From Bacteroides muris (ex Afrizal et al. 2022) (GTDB taxonomy: Bacteria > Bacteroidota > Bacteroidia > Bacteroidales > Bacteroidaceae): DNA of 64,000 nucleotides. The notes beneath the pieces are model-generated. The model was not told the origin of the DNA. It made no database searches and was given only the letters and a program-made list of their open reading frames with translations. Positions 16,990 to 26,095 of this stretch are shown here, one piece after another. The DNA is taken from assembly GCF_004793475.1 (NCBI RefSeq), contig NZ_SRYZ01000012.1, positions 1-64,000 of the forward strand. Reading direction: 5' to 3'. Within the stretch, counting starts at the first letter, position 1. Every line of letters starts with the position of its first letter. The position numbers were made by a program, and so were the translations under genes.

Positions 16990-17699
16990 TCTTCAACTGA
17001 ATCTTTACGTTTTTCACCGGTACGGTAATAATAGATTATTCCATAATCACGACATAAATCCAAACGCTTCTCATTGGGAGTGACTTCCTCGAATCTCTTT
17101 TCAATTTGGTTCCATATATCAAGAATCAATCTATCGGCCTCTGCACGCATTGAAGCCAAGGCCTCCAAACTACGGGCTGTTAAAGATTGAAGATTCTTTT
17201 GCTTCTCATAACTATCCATAAAAATATCATAATGCACCCTCACTTTCGCAATCGTAGGGTTATAAATGGGAATACCCCCCTGGGATATACGCTTGTTCTC
17301 CCCATCCACGACTTTACGCCCCCACTCTGCCAAAGCAGCCTCTGTCGCTAAATCGGGCACATTATTGTTGCTTACATCCAAACCGTAATATTCCTTATGG
17401 GCAATGCGCACTTCAGAACGGATGACAGCTAAATTCAACACCTGGATAAAATGAGAGATATACAGACGGGCAGTCTTCACATTAGCCTGATGCTTACGTC
17501 CCGCTCGCGCCTGCCGTTCAAAGCATTCGGTATAATAAGCTTGCGCAGCTTCAAACTTTGGAAGAAAATTCCGTGCATCAGTCAACGCCTTCAAAGATAC
17601 GGCCAAATCATACACATTACATATATCGCCCTTGACAACCACTGCTTTCAGTGCCCGTATTCTTGCTTGATCCGTATTAGGCAATCTTCTATAAGGCAT
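16986..17699 (-). CDS. conserved hypothetical protein
   Basis: A 237-residue soluble protein with no signal peptide, predicted mostly helical and rich in Arg/Lys/Glu. No catalytic motif or named family is recognised. A possible hint is the start of a region with ARLYISHFIQVLNLAVIR and a C-terminal RLDLCRDYGIIYYYRTGEK. It sits between a polyprenyl synthase (18-bp gap) and tatD (4-bp overlap), so it is co-expressed with both. The function cannot be stated. Confidence 0.75.
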   Translation of the reverse strand: MPYRRLPNTDQARIRALKAVVVKGDICNVYDLAVSLKALTDARNFLPKFEAAQAYYTECFERQARAGRKHQANVKTARLYISHFIQVLNLAVIRSEVRIAHKEYYGLDVSNNNVPDLATEAALAEWGRKVVDGENKRISQGGIPIYNPTIAKVRVHYDIFMDSYEKQKNLQSLTARSLEALASMRAEADRLILDIWNQIEKRFEEVTPNEKRLDLCRDYGIIYYYRTGEKRKDSVEE

Positions 17700-17717
17700 T
17701 TTCTCCCGAATTAAAAG

Positions 17718-18692
17718 TTATACTTCCCGATGCATCAGGTTAGCTATCAGGTTCTTCAATTCTTCCTTCTTTTCATCCGCCACCTTCACAGCCAACAGAC
17801 TTTCCATTGCGCGTTCACTGTACTCTTCCATTTTCTTTTCACATAGTTCCTTGACACCAATCCGGTCATACAGTTCCGTTACCGCAGCAATCTTCTCCTC
17901 CGGATTGAATGAAACAACACCCACCCAAGCATTCAAGCAATCCAACTGCCCCGCATCTGCATGCTCAAAAGCCTTTATCAGCATATAGGTCTTTTTATCG
18001 CACAAAATATCACCTCCTATATTCTTTCCAAAGACGGCAGCATCGCCATAAACATCCAAGAAATCATCTTTCAACTGAAAAGCGACACCCAAATTCATAC
18101 CGAAATCATACAACCGCTCCGCATCTTCAGAAGAAGCCCCTCCCAAAAGAGCTCCAATCTTCAGACTTGCAGCCAACAATACCGAAGTTTTCAGACGAAT
18201 CATTTCCAAATATTCCTCTGTCTTCACATCATTCCGATGTTCAAACTCCATATCCAGCTGCTGTCCTTCACAGATTTCCAGTGCAGTCAGGCTAAAGATA
18301 TCCATCACCTCTTTCAAGTGTTCAACCGGACATTGAGCCATAAACTGATAAGCCAATACAAGCATTGCATCCCCCGAAAGGATGGCGGCATTGTCATTCC
18401 AAACCTTATGCACTGTCTCCTTACCACGGCGACGGTCTGCACGATCCATCAAGTCGTCATGCAAAAGAGTATAATTATGATACACTTCAATCCCCGTTGC
18501 AGGATTTAAAATACGAGTAATATCCTCCCGATACAAATTGTAGGCCATCAACATCAAAACCGGACGGATTCTTTTGCCACCCATGGACAACACATAGGTC
18601 ACGGGAGCATATAAACCTTGAGGAGTACGGACAAACTGCAATTCTGCAATATGAGAATTTATTCTTTCTAAAAGCTCGGAGGCTGTAAACAT
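17718..18692 (-). CDS. polyprenyl diphosphate synthase (FPP/GGPP type)
   Basis: A 324-residue trans-isoprenyl diphosphate synthase. The first Asp-rich motif DDLMD lies in HDDLMDRADRRRGKETVHK and the second in FQLKDDFLDVYGD; GGKRIRPVLML near residue 40 is the IPP-binding segment. It extends allylic diphosphates with IPP made from the ispH pathway encoded at 20.4 kb. The ORF runs to 18740, but the added residues overlap the terminator of the upstream tonB gene, so the ATG at 18692 is chosen. Chain length of the product is not evident. Confidence 0.9.
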   Translation of the reverse strand: MFTASELLERINSHIAELQFVRTPQGLYAPVTYVLSMGGKRIRPVLMLMAYNLYREDITRILNPATGIEVYHNYTLLHDDLMDRADRRRGKETVHKVWNDNAAILSGDAMLVLAYQFMAQCPVEHLKEVMDIFSLTALEICEGQQLDMEFEHRNDVKTEEYLEMIRLKTSVLLAASLKIGALLGGASSEDAERLYDFGMNLGVAFQLKDDFLDVYGDAAVFGKNIGGDILCDKKTYMLIKAFEHADAGQLDCLNAWVGVVSFNPEEKIAAVTELYDRIGVKELCEKKMEEYSERAMESLLAVKVADEKKEELKNLIANLMHREV

Positions 18693-18722
18693 GGCATTTT
18701 CAGAATTTAAGAAATAGCGGAT

Positions 18723-18752
18723 AATGAAAAGAGGCTGCATTCCGGCAGCCTC
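18723..18752 (-). terminator. terminator after tonB
   Basis: On the minus strand GAGGCTGC pairs with GCAGCCTC (18745-18752 and 18731-18738) and is followed by TTTTCATTA. It lies 21 bp after the tonB stop. Confidence 0.75.
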
Positions 18753-18773
18753 TCTCCACTTATAGATATTTTA

Positions 18774-19460
18774 TTACTGCAATCTAAACATTACAGGCAC
18801 GGTATACTTAACGCGAACGGGTTTACCACGCTGCATACCGGGTTTCCACTTCGGCATACCCATAATCACGCGGACAGCTTCTTTGTCCAAATACGGGTCA
18901 ACACCTCTCAGAACTTTAGCATCTACGATACTACCGTCCTTATTAACCACGAACTGTACAGTTACACGGCCTTGAGTTCCGTTTTCCTGTGCAATAGTAG
19001 GATATTTAATATTCTTGCTCAGATACTGCATCAAACCAGCCAGACCACCATTCGGGAATTCAGGCATCTGTTCTACCACCTCGAAAATAGTCTGTTCTTC
19101 CGGCTCTTCTTCTTCCACTGCTACGGGAACATATTTGATTTCCACAGCCTGATTCAATTCTTCAGAAGATACGATGGCGGTTTCTTCCACGTCGGCATCG
19201 TCCTCAACGATAGTCAACGTTTCTGCAATTGCAGGAGCTTCGGGAGGCGGAGGAGTGACCTGCTCCGGCTGTTCGGTAATAGGAATGATTTCCTCTTCAA
19301 ATACTAAGTCGGCAATAGCCTGACTCGTGTCAATCTTGATGTCACGCTTTGTCCACTCGAACGCAACAAACATGAAAGCGAGCACGATTACATAACCGAC
19401 AAGCAGCCAAGTCGACTTCTTACTCTCCAAGTCTGCCTTAGGTGATTTCTTAATTTCCAT
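18774..19460 (-). CDS. tonB: TonB-family energy transducer
   Basis: A 228-residue protein with a short basic N-terminus, one membrane anchor (about residues 19-40, WLLVGYVIVLAFMFVAFEW), an acidic/Pro-rich periplasmic linker (PEQVTPPPPEAPAIAET) and the TonB C-terminal domain (about 140-228, with FPNGG, YPTIAQENGTQGRV and the final PVMFRLQ). It carries energy from ExbB/ExbD to outer-membrane TonB-dependent receptors such as SusC. It is monocistronic: a minus-strand TATATTTG box lies at 19503-19510 and a terminator follows. Confidence 0.93.
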   Translation of the reverse strand: MEIKKSPKADLESKKSTWLLVGYVIVLAFMFVAFEWTKRDIKIDTSQAIADLVFEEEIIPITEQPEQVTPPPPEAPAIAETLTIVEDDADVEETAIVSSEELNQAVEIKYVPVAVEEEEPEEQTIFEVVEQMPEFPNGGLAGLMQYLSKNIKYPTIAQENGTQGRVTVQFVVNKDGSIVDAKVLRGVDPYLDKEAVRVIMGMPKWKPGMQRGKPVRVKYTVPVMFRLQ

Positions 19461-19502
19461 AATTTATAATATAATTTTAGTGTTTCTCATTTGGGTTTGG
19501 GG

Positions 19503-19510
19503 CAAATATA
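19503..19510 (-). promoter_or_regulatory. -7 promoter box for tonB
   Basis: TATATTTG on the minus strand, 42 bp before the tonB start; fits TAnnTTTG. Confidence 0.5.
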
Positions 19511-19646
19511 GTACTTTTCCCAATAATGTACATGCTCTGCTGCTTTTTTTTACACAACAGACGCTTCATTTTCATTTTTTTTAATCCTTCAAAAGCCTTC
19601 ATGCGCTTTTGTGCCACAAATGTAACGAGATATTTTAAAAATACCG

Positions 19647-19654
19647 TATCTTTG
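19647..19654 (+). promoter_or_regulatory. -7 promoter box for cmk-ispH
   Basis: TATCTTTG lies 77 bp before the cmk start and fits the Bacteroides -7 consensus. Confidence 0.5.
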
Positions 19655-19731
19655 GCAAGAATTTTAGATGAAATATTGAAATTTTCTGTTTTTCAAGTGT
19701 CATACCTATATAAAACTATAGTATAAAAGTC

Positions 19732-20427
19732 ATGAAAAAGATAACAATAGCAATCGACGGCTTTTCCTCTTGCGGAAAAAGCACTATGGCCAAAGACCTC
19801 GCCCGCGAAATCGGCTACATATACATAGACAGCGGTGCCATGTATCGGGCAGTAACATTATATAGTATAGAGAATGGCATTTTCCAGAATGACCGCATAG
19901 ATACCGAAAAACTGAAAAATCTAATAAAGGATATACATATTTCTTTCCGCCTGAATCCCGAAACCGGACGCCCGGACACCTACCTGAACGGCGTAAATGT
20001 AGAAAACAAAATCCGTACCATGGAAGTGTCTTCATGTGTCAGTCCCATCGCGACATTGGATTTCGTACGCGAAGCCATGGTGACACAGCAACAAGAGATG
20101 GGCAAGGCCAAGGGTATCGTTATGGACGGGCGAGACATCGGCACTACCGTTTTCCCGGATGCCGAGCTGAAAATTTTTGTAACCGCCACCCCCGAGATAC
20201 GGGCACAACGCCGCTATGACGAACTGAAGGCCAAAGGAGAAGAAGCCAGCTTTGACGAAATTCTGGAAAATGTGAAACAACGGGACTATATTGACCAAAA
20301 CCGGGAAGTAAGTCCGCTACGTAAGGCTTCTGACGCTTTATTGCTGGACAACAGCGACCTAACCATTTCCCAACAAAAAGAATGGCTGGCCGAACAATTC
20401 GAACGGGTTATAAAGGAAAAGAACTGA
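19732..20427 (+). CDS. cmk: cytidylate kinase
   Basis: A 231-residue nucleoside monophosphate kinase that phosphorylates CMP/dCMP with ATP. The P-loop is GFSSCGKST (residues about 9-17), then [12 protein letters not shown] (CMP-binding), [16 protein letters not shown] and the LID region with RAQRRYDEL. Length matches the bacterial family. It is followed after 7 bp by ispH, forming a two-gene operon. Confidence 0.95.
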   Translation: MKKITIAIDGFSSCGKSTMAKDLAREIGYIYIDSGAMYRAVTLYSIENGIFQNDRIDTEKLKNLIKDIHISFRLNPETGRPDTYLNGVNVENKIRTMEVSSCVSPIATLDFVREAMVTQQQEMGKAKGIVMDGRDIGTTVFPDAELKIFVTATPEIRAQRRYDELKAKGEEASFDEILENVKQRDYIDQNREVSPLRKASDALLLDNSDLTISQQKEWLAEQFERVIKEKN

Positions 20428-20434
20428 ACCGGAC

Positions 20435-21301
20435 ATGGCAAAAGTAGAAATAGACGAAGAATCCGGCTTTTGTTTCGGAGTTGTCACCGCAATAAACAAG
20501 GCAGAAGAGGAACTGGCGAAAGGAGGAACCCTCTATTGTCTGGGAGACATCGTGCACAACAGCCGTGAAGTGGAACGCCTGAAGGCAATGGGGCTGATTA
20601 CCATCAACCATGAGGAATTCAACCAACTCCATAACGCCAAGGTATTGCTACGTGCCCATGGAGAGCCCCCGGAAACCTACGACATTGCCCGTCGTAACAA
20701 TATAGAAATCATTGACGCAACCTGTCCGGTCGTACTCCGCTTGCAAAAGAAGATAAAGCAAGAGTATGTTCGAGAAGACAGCCGAGACAAACAAATTGTC
20801 ATCTATGGCAAAAACGGACACGCCGAAGTACTGGGACTGGTAGGGCAAACTACGGGAAAAGCCATCGTCGTCGAAAAGCAGGAAGAGGCAAGGAAACTGG
20901 ATTTCAGCAAAGACATTCGTCTTTATTCCCAGACCACAAAGTCTCTGGACGGGTTTCAAAACATTGTGAAATACATAGAAAGGCATATCTCTCCGGAAGT
21001 TACTTTTGAATCATACGACACTATCTGCCGACAAGTAGCAAACCGGATTCCCAATATCCGAAAATTTGCCGCTTCCCATGATTTAATATTCTTTGTCAGC
21101 GGTAAAAAAAGTTCCAACGGCAAGATGTTGTTCAGCGAGTGCAAAAAAGTCAACGCCAACTCACACTTGATAGACAGCGCCGAAGAGATAGACAGCTCTT
21201 TGCTGGCAAATGCAAACTCTATAGGTGTCTGCGGAGCCACTTCCACCCCCAAATGGCTGATGGAAGAAATTTCAAAAGCCATAAAGTCAAAACTTAAATA
21301 A
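20435..21301 (+). CDS. ispH: 4-hydroxy-3-methylbut-2-enyl diphosphate reductase
   Basis: A 288-residue iron-sulfur enzyme making IPP and DMAPP in the last step of the MEP isoprenoid pathway. Three conserved Cys bind the cluster: Cys13 in GFCFGV, one in DATCPVVLRLQ (about residue 99) and one in CGATSTPKW (about 267). Substrate-binding His residues lie in VHNSREVERL, RAHGEP and GKNGHAEV. Its products feed the polyprenyl synthase at 17.7 kb. Operon partner of cmk, as in many Bacteroidetes. Confidence 0.96.
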   Translation: MAKVEIDEESGFCFGVVTAINKAEEELAKGGTLYCLGDIVHNSREVERLKAMGLITINHEEFNQLHNAKVLLRAHGEPPETYDIARRNNIEIIDATCPVVLRLQKKIKQEYVREDSRDKQIVIYGKNGHAEVLGLVGQTTGKAIVVEKQEEARKLDFSKDIRLYSQTTKSLDGFQNIVKYIERHISPEVTFESYDTICRQVANRIPNIRKFAASHDLIFFVSGKKSSNGKMLFSECKKVNANSHLIDSAEEIDSSLLANANSIGVCGATSTPKWLMEEISKAIKSKLK

Positions 21302-21366
21302 CAGTTTATCATCCTTTTGGAACAGCAAATTAACGTAATTTATTAGTCACAGCCTCAGCTTTTTCG

Positions 21367-21374
21367 TATCTTTG
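21367..21374 (+). promoter_or_regulatory. -7 promoter box for pfkA
   Basis: TATCTTTG lies 65 bp before the pfkA start. Confidence 0.55.
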
Positions 21375-21439
21375 CAAAAAGAAAAATAGTTCAAATCTAT
21401 TTTTCATCATGATTATTAATACTAAACAAAAAGATTGTT

Positions 21440-22420
21440 ATGGGAACAGTTAAGTGCATTGGTATCTTGACATCAGGAGGTGATGCTCCGGGAATGAACG
21501 CAGCCATACGTGCCGTGACGCGTTCGGCTATTTACAACGGACTTTCAGTTAAAGGTATATATAGAGGTTACAAAGGTTTGGTAACCGGTGAAATCAAAGA
21601 ATTCAAAAGCCAAAATGTCAGTAACATCATCCAATTGGGCGGTACTATCCTGAAGACAGCTCGCTGCAAAGAGTTCACGACTCCTGAAGGTCGTCAGATT
21701 GCCTACGACAATATGAAGAAAGAAGGCATTGACGCATTGGTAGTCATCGGAGGAGACGGTTCGTTGACAGGTGCACGTGTTTTTGCACAAGAGTTTGACG
21801 TGCCTTGTATCGGGTTGCCGGGCACCATTGACAACGACCTTTATGGAACAGATACCACTATCGGCTACGACACCGCGCTGAACACTATACTGGATGCCGT
21901 GGACAAAATCCGTGATACAGCCACTTCCCATGAGCGCTTGTTTTTCGTAGAAGTCATGGGACGCGATGCCGGCTTCCTCGCTCTGAACGGCGCCATCGCC
22001 TCCGGAGCGGAAGCAGCCATCATTCCGGAATTCAGTACGGAAGTAGACCAACTGGAAGAATTCATCAAGAACGGTTTCCGGAAATCCAAGAACAGCAGTA
22101 TCGTACTGGTAGCCGAGAGTGAACTGACCGGCGGTGCCATGCACTATGCAGAGCGTGTAAAGAACGAATATCCCCAATACGACGTACGCGTAACCATCCT
22201 CGGTCACCTGCAACGCGGTGGCAGCCCTACGGCGCACGACCGTATCCTTGCCAGCCGTCTGGGTGCTGCCGCCATCGACGCCATCATGGAAGGTCAGCGT
22301 AATGTCATGATAGGCATTGACCACGACGAAGTGGTATACGTTCCTTTCACGAAAGCCATCAAAAACGACAAACCCATAAAAAAAGACCTTGTAAACGTAT
22401 TGAGAGAACTGTCTATCTGA
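21440..22420 (+). CDS. pfkA: ATP-dependent 6-phosphofructokinase
   Basis: A 326-residue glycolytic enzyme that phosphorylates fructose 6-phosphate. Conserved blocks are [19 protein letters not shown] (ATP site), [12 protein letters not shown] (GGDG, the ATP-type rather than pyrophosphate-type signature), [20 protein letters not shown] (catalytic Asp in TIDND), [12 protein letters not shown] and [15 protein letters not shown]. Length fits the short bacterial PfkA class. It is monocistronic, with its own -7 box and a strong terminator. Confidence 0.96.
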   Translation: MGTVKCIGILTSGGDAPGMNAAIRAVTRSAIYNGLSVKGIYRGYKGLVTGEIKEFKSQNVSNIIQLGGTILKTARCKEFTTPEGRQIAYDNMKKEGIDALVVIGGDGSLTGARVFAQEFDVPCIGLPGTIDNDLYGTDTTIGYDTALNTILDAVDKIRDTATSHERLFFVEVMGRDAGFLALNGAIASGAEAAIIPEFSTEVDQLEEFIKNGFRKSKNSSIVLVAESELTGGAMHYAERVKNEYPQYDVRVTILGHLQRGGSPTAHDRILASRLGAAAIDAIMEGQRNVMIGIDHDEVVYVPFTKAIKNDKPIKKDLVNVLRELSI

Positions 22421-22448
22421 TGACAGCCAGTTCAGCTACTCCATAAAT

Positions 22449-22492
22449 AGAGAAGGCGCCATATTCCGACATATGCGCCTTCTCTGTTTTTT
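22449..22492 (+). terminator. rho-independent terminator of pfkA
   Basis: Stem AGAGAAGGCGC (22449-22459) pairs with GCGCCTTCTCT (22475-22485), followed by GTTTTTTAC. The run overlaps the stop of the convergent SDR gene. Confidence 0.85.
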
Positions 22493-23330
22493 ACAACCAT
22501 TTCTTCACTATATTTTCCGTTCTCTTCCACAGTTCTTCCATCTGCACATGCCGGGTGTACTTCTCCGAAAGAGACTTGGGACGGCAACTGGCATTCAATG
22601 TACCCGTACGCCTACCGGCATCCTCGTCCAGCAATAAGCCGACAGCCGTTGCAGCTCCCTTGCGGGGAGTACGGATAAAAGGTCTGAAAAGTATATCCGT
22701 CAGCGAATCAAACCACATATGCATGGTGATGATATTGGTAGACACAATCCCCGGGTCAGCCGCATTCACAACAATACCTTTGTGCTTGACGCGACTGGCC
22801 AAGTCGATGGTGAACAAAGTCAATGCCAGCTTCGTGTTGCTATATATAGGAATGCGCCAAAAGTCACCCTTTCTCCCCCGGAGGAAAAAATCCGGAAAGT
22901 CAAGACGACCGATGGCATACGTACAAGATACCATATTAACAATACGGCTCCCCTCGCCCATCAATGGCAGCAGCTTGCGGGTAAGCAGATAAGGCCCTAC
23001 ATAATTGACACTCACCGTCCGTTCCAGTCCGTCTTCGGTAATGCGGCGTTCCGTTTCCATGGTTCCGGCATTATTCATCAGCAACGCCAACGGCTCCCCC
23101 CGCTTCAACAGATGCTCTGCAAATGCAGCCACTGAAGCCAGAGATGCCAAATCAACGGAAGCAGTCTCAATACGCGGATTACCGGTTTCACGCATCAGCA
23201 GTTGCCGCTTGGGTTCGGCAGTCTGGGGGTCACGGCATGCCATGATGACCTGATAGCCGGCAGTTGCCACTGCGCGGGTGATTTCCATGCCCATGCCACC
23301 GTCTGCTCCGGTTATAACAGCTAAATTCAT
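22491..23330 (-). CDS. short-chain dehydrogenase, candidate 3-beta-hydroxysteroid dehydrogenase
   Basis: A 279-residue SDR enzyme. The NAD(P)-binding Gly motif is TGADGGMGMEI (residues 7-17), with NNAG near 91-94 and the catalytic Tyr-Lys in YSNTKLAL (YxxxK). On sequence alone the substrate is open. It is the last gene of a three-gene operon with a steroid 5-alpha-reductase-like protein and an old-yellow-enzyme reductase. That set is known from gut Bacteroidales converting 3-oxo bile acids to isoallo forms, where the SDR reduces the 3-keto group to 3-beta-OH. Role inferred from context. Confidence 0.82.
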   Translation of the reverse strand: MNLAVITGADGGMGMEITRAVATAGYQVIMACRDPQTAEPKRQLLMRETGNPRIETASVDLASLASVAAFAEHLLKRGEPLALLMNNAGTMETERRITEDGLERTVSVNYVGPYLLTRKLLPLMGEGSRIVNMVSCTYAIGRLDFPDFFLRGRKGDFWRIPIYSNTKLALTLFTIDLASRVKHKGIVVNAADPGIVSTNIITMHMWFDSLTDILFRPFIRTPRKGAATAVGLLLDEDAGRRTGTLNASCRPKSLSEKYTRHVQMEELWKRTENIVKKWL

Positions 23331-23366
23331 TCTAATAATTAAAAATTGAAAATTAATAACTGAAAA

Positions 23367-24590
23367 TCAGCCTTTGGCTTCGATTCTCTCTATCTCCCTT
23401 TTCAGGCAGGGCGGAAGCTCCTCCTTCAAATGCTGATGACATGCCATCTCGACGGAATACATCCGGGCAATGCAATAATTACTATGCCGGCAGTTGCAAC
23501 GTGCATTCTCTTCGGCACGCATGCGGTTGACGAAGCCCGGCTCATTGAGCAGAGCACGCGCCATTTGTACAGCCTCGAAGCCATCATCCAGCACCTCATC
23601 TATCTTGTTTCTGGAAACCAGGCCGCCCACATAAACCAACGGCATCTTCAAGGCGGCACGGAATTTCAAGGCATCCTCCAGAAAATAGGCTTCCTTAAAC
23701 GGTACGCTCGGTATCATCCATTTTCCTACCATGCGTACACCGTATTTCAACCACCAGCAGGTCATGTAATGCGTCATGCTGCGGATAGGCATTTCGCCCC
23801 GCATGACATACATCGGCGCCCTACTGACGAACCCACCGCTCAAGACCAGCGCATGCGCTCCCGACTGCTCCAGCCTTCGGGCCACCTGCATCGTCTCGTC
23901 CAGCTCCATCCCTCCACGGAAACCGTCGCGCATGTTCATCTTCACCAGCACAGCCATATCACCGCCGGCAGCCTTCATCACTTCTTCCATCACCATGTCC
24001 ATAAACCGCATACGGTTCTGCAACGAGCCTCCGAACTCGTCTTTCCGATGGTTGGTGGACGGGGACAAGAACTGGCTGATGAGATAGCCATGCCCTGCAT
24101 GAATCTCTACAGAATCAAATCCGGCCTCCCGTGCCAGATTCACCGAACGTCCATAAGCACGCGCCATCTCCGGCAGCTCATCGGCACGAAGTCCGCGCAC
24201 AAAAGTAGGAGAATAAAGATTGAAACCGGAAGATGCGCCGACGGGCATACAACCGCAAATGCTTTTATGGGACATGTTGCCACAGTGTCCCAACTGGATG
24301 CCTGCCGCAGCTCCCTCCGCATGTATGGCATCAGTCAGCCTACGGAGTCCGGGGATAATCTCAGGACGCATCCACAACTGGCGGTCAAAAGACAAGCCGC
24401 TCCGGGTAACTGCCGCATAGGCCACAGTAGTCATACCTACACCACCCGCCGCTACTGACCGATGATAGTCGAGCAACATGTCCGACGGAGCGTTTCCGGG
24501 ACACATGCTCTCGAAAGCAGCCGAACGGATAGTACGGTTACGCAAAGTCAACGGTCCGAAAGTGACGGGAGTGAATAACTTGGATTCCAT
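23367..24590 (-). CDS. old yellow enzyme-type NADH:flavin oxidoreductase, candidate steroid 5-beta-reductase
   Basis: A 407-residue TIM-barrel FMN oxidoreductase. It starts LFTPVTFGPLTLRNRTIRSA; the barrel includes QLGHCGNMSHKS, HAGHGYLISQFLSPSTNHRKDEFGG and VYVGGLVSRNKIDEVLDDG. The C-terminus has NARCNCRHSNYC, a Cys cluster like the Fe-S-binding region of 2,4-dienoyl-CoA reductase/BaiCD/BaiH enzymes. It lacks their C-terminal FAD/NAD domain, so it is a short form. In its operon it is a candidate for reducing a steroid C4-C5 double bond in the 5-beta sense. The substrate is inferred. Confidence 0.83.
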   Translation of the reverse strand: MESKLFTPVTFGPLTLRNRTIRSAAFESMCPGNAPSDMLLDYHRSVAAGGVGMTTVAYAAVTRSGLSFDRQLWMRPEIIPGLRRLTDAIHAEGAAAGIQLGHCGNMSHKSICGCMPVGASSGFNLYSPTFVRGLRADELPEMARAYGRSVNLAREAGFDSVEIHAGHGYLISQFLSPSTNHRKDEFGGSLQNRMRFMDMVMEEVMKAAGGDMAVLVKMNMRDGFRGGMELDETMQVARRLEQSGAHALVLSGGFVSRAPMYVMRGEMPIRSMTHYMTCWWLKYGVRMVGKWMIPSVPFKEAYFLEDALKFRAALKMPLVYVGGLVSRNKIDEVLDDGFEAVQMARALLNEPGFVNRMRAEENARCNCRHSNYCIARMYSVEMACHQHLKEELPPCLKREIERIEAKG

Positions 24591-24591
24591 C

Positions 24592-24620
24592 GTTATGAGT
24601 TATGAGTTATGAGTTATAAA
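24592..24620. repeat. 7-bp tandem repeat (GAGTTAT x4) in operon leader
   Basis: Four near-perfect copies of GAGTTAT lie immediately upstream of the oxidoreductase start codon, in its 46-bp leader. Copy number could change by slippage. Confidence 0.8.
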
Positions 24621-24636
24621 TTGTTCATTTTTTCCA

Positions 24637-25407
24637 TTAATAGAGGAAGGGGATGATGCGTTTGCGTTTTCCTACCGCCTCGTCACCAAACTCTTCCCGA
24701 TAACGGCGGTGAATGGCATCGGCACGGGGAACAAGGTTGGCAAACGTCCACCAGACGAACACCCAGGCAGCGGAAGAGGCTGTGAGTATGGCAAACCCCG
24801 TCCATTCTACCAGTTCACCGAAGTAATTGGCAGAAGTGACATATCGGTAGAGTCCTTTTTCGGGAAGATAGTGCTTCGTATCACCCGGCTTACGCAGATG
24901 ACGTATCACATAGTCGGAATGCAAATTAATAACCATACCTGCAAAAAACAGAACGATTCCCAACAAGGCATGAGGTTTCAGCAAATAGGCCCAGCCGTCG
25001 GCATACAAGCCTTCGGGAGCGAAATAGAACAAACCGCCCGCCTGCATCATCCCGTTCAAAAGGTTGAAGACGATTCCCATCGCCATAATCGCTACCGGCA
25101 TCCGGCTTTTACCTTTCATCAAGAACGGGAAAATAAAGGCCCGCTGAAGATAGTGCAACTGAAACAGCAGGAAGAAGAAATATGCCGGCATGGCAAATCC
25201 TGCTCCACTCTTTCCCCACAGTCCAAACATGACGACGAATACCGGCGCTTCCATAAGCGCCCACGCCAGTTTATTATTGATGGAGATTCCCCACGAAGCG
25301 GTACGAAACATGCCATAGCCCGCTTCGACAAAATAGAGTGCAATAAAAACAACCGATGCCACAGCACTCATTACCCACAGAAATATCTGAAAAGTTTCCT
25401 GATTCAT
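24637..25407 (-). CDS. steroid 5-alpha-reductase (SRD5A)-like membrane protein
   Basis: A 256-residue protein with about six membrane helices. The C-terminal half has the SRD5A/ICMT-type pattern: NLHSDYVIRHLRKPGDTKHYLPEKGLYRYV in overlapping short blocks, then SANYFGELVEW, NLVPRADAIHRRYREEFGDE and the terminal KRIIPFLY. This family reduces the 4,5 double bond of 3-oxo-4-ene steroids with NADPH. It is the first gene of the operon with the OYE reductase and SDR downstream. A minus-strand TATCTTTG box is at 25428-25435. Human SRD5A1 and the bile-acid 5-alpha-reductases of gut Bacteroidales are the closest known functional models. Confidence 0.85.
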   Translation of the reverse strand: MNQETFQIFLWVMSAVASVVFIALYFVEAGYGMFRTASWGISINNKLAWALMEAPVFVVMFGLWGKSGAGFAMPAYFFFLLFQLHYLQRAFIFPFLMKGKSRMPVAIMAMGIVFNLLNGMMQAGGLFYFAPEGLYADGWAYLLKPHALLGIVLFFAGMVINLHSDYVIRHLRKPGDTKHYLPEKGLYRYVTSANYFGELVEWTGFAILTASSAAWVFVWWTFANLVPRADAIHRRYREEFGDEAVGKRKRIIPFLY

Positions 25408-25427
25408 AGTTCTTTATTTATATGAAG

Positions 25428-25435
25428 CAAAGATA
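25428..25435 (-). promoter_or_regulatory. -7 promoter box for the steroid reductase operon
   Basis: TATCTTTG on the minus strand, 20 bp upstream of the 5-alpha-reductase start. Confidence 0.6.
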
Positions 25436-25576
25436 AAGAAAACTCATAACAAACAAATCGTTTTCTCCGGATAAAATTGTTTTTTCATGCAAAAACCGAC
25501 GTTTTTCCCTTCCAAGGCAACAAAGTGAAATTGCAGTTAGCTGATTATCAGTTAGCTGCAATTTTATTTTGCTTAA

Positions 25577-25601
25577 TTTGCACAACATTTGCACAACAGA
25601 A
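25577..25601. repeat. direct repeat ATTTGCACAAC x2 near left end of element
   Basis: Two adjacent 11-bp copies. The same 10-mer occurs beside the integrase start at the other end (33753-33764) with inverted copies at 33716-33746, so they are likely integrase/excisionase arm sites. Confidence 0.55.
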
Positions 25602-25860
25602 TCTGAAAATTCCCCTCAAAATTCCTCGTCGTTCACCCCTATTCAACGACAAAAATTGATTTCACAATTTTTAACGCCATATCATTTACGGAACAGTGAA
25701 CAAAGAGAGGCGGAAGTCAGTTGTAGATGTTGTGGTGACATTTCTCACGACCATAGCTGAGCGGAGGCTCTGCCGTGACGGTTGTGTTTAACCTAAAGCC
25801 ACATTAAGCTCACAAAGGGCATTTTTAACATTTGACCTCGGATTCGGGGTCGAAATACTA

Positions 25861-25891
25861 TTGCATAGCCCTAAAAGTGTACCTAACTTTG
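25861..25891 (+). promoter_or_regulatory. promoter 1 in left arm
   Basis: TTG at 25861-25863, 20-bp spacer, TAACTTTG at 25884-25891. Confidence 0.5.
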
Positions 25892-26063
25892 CAGCCGGAA
25901 AAGATGCGAAGGCATCGGGCGTGCGGGATATGACCCGACATTACGCCGTAATTCCGACCGCCGTTATTGGCATACCATTCTCGTTGCACCCCGATAACAC
26001 ACCAGTTATACATACACCAATGAAGCGACGAGATAGGAAATCCACACATGCGGATTATGCGAA

Positions 26064-26095
26064 TTTGGAGATACGAAGAAATTTTTGTATCTTTA
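26064..26095 (+). promoter_or_regulatory. promoter 2 in left arm
   Basis: TTTG at 26064-26067, a 20-bp spacer and TATCTTTA at 26088-26095, close to consensus with ideal spacing. Transcription would run through the small ORF at 26394 to the HTH-DUF3987 genes. Confidence 0.6.

Noticed and set aside
23430..24458. 342-codon + strand ORF
   Set aside because: Antisense to the OYE-type reductase; His/Arg-rich with no domain.
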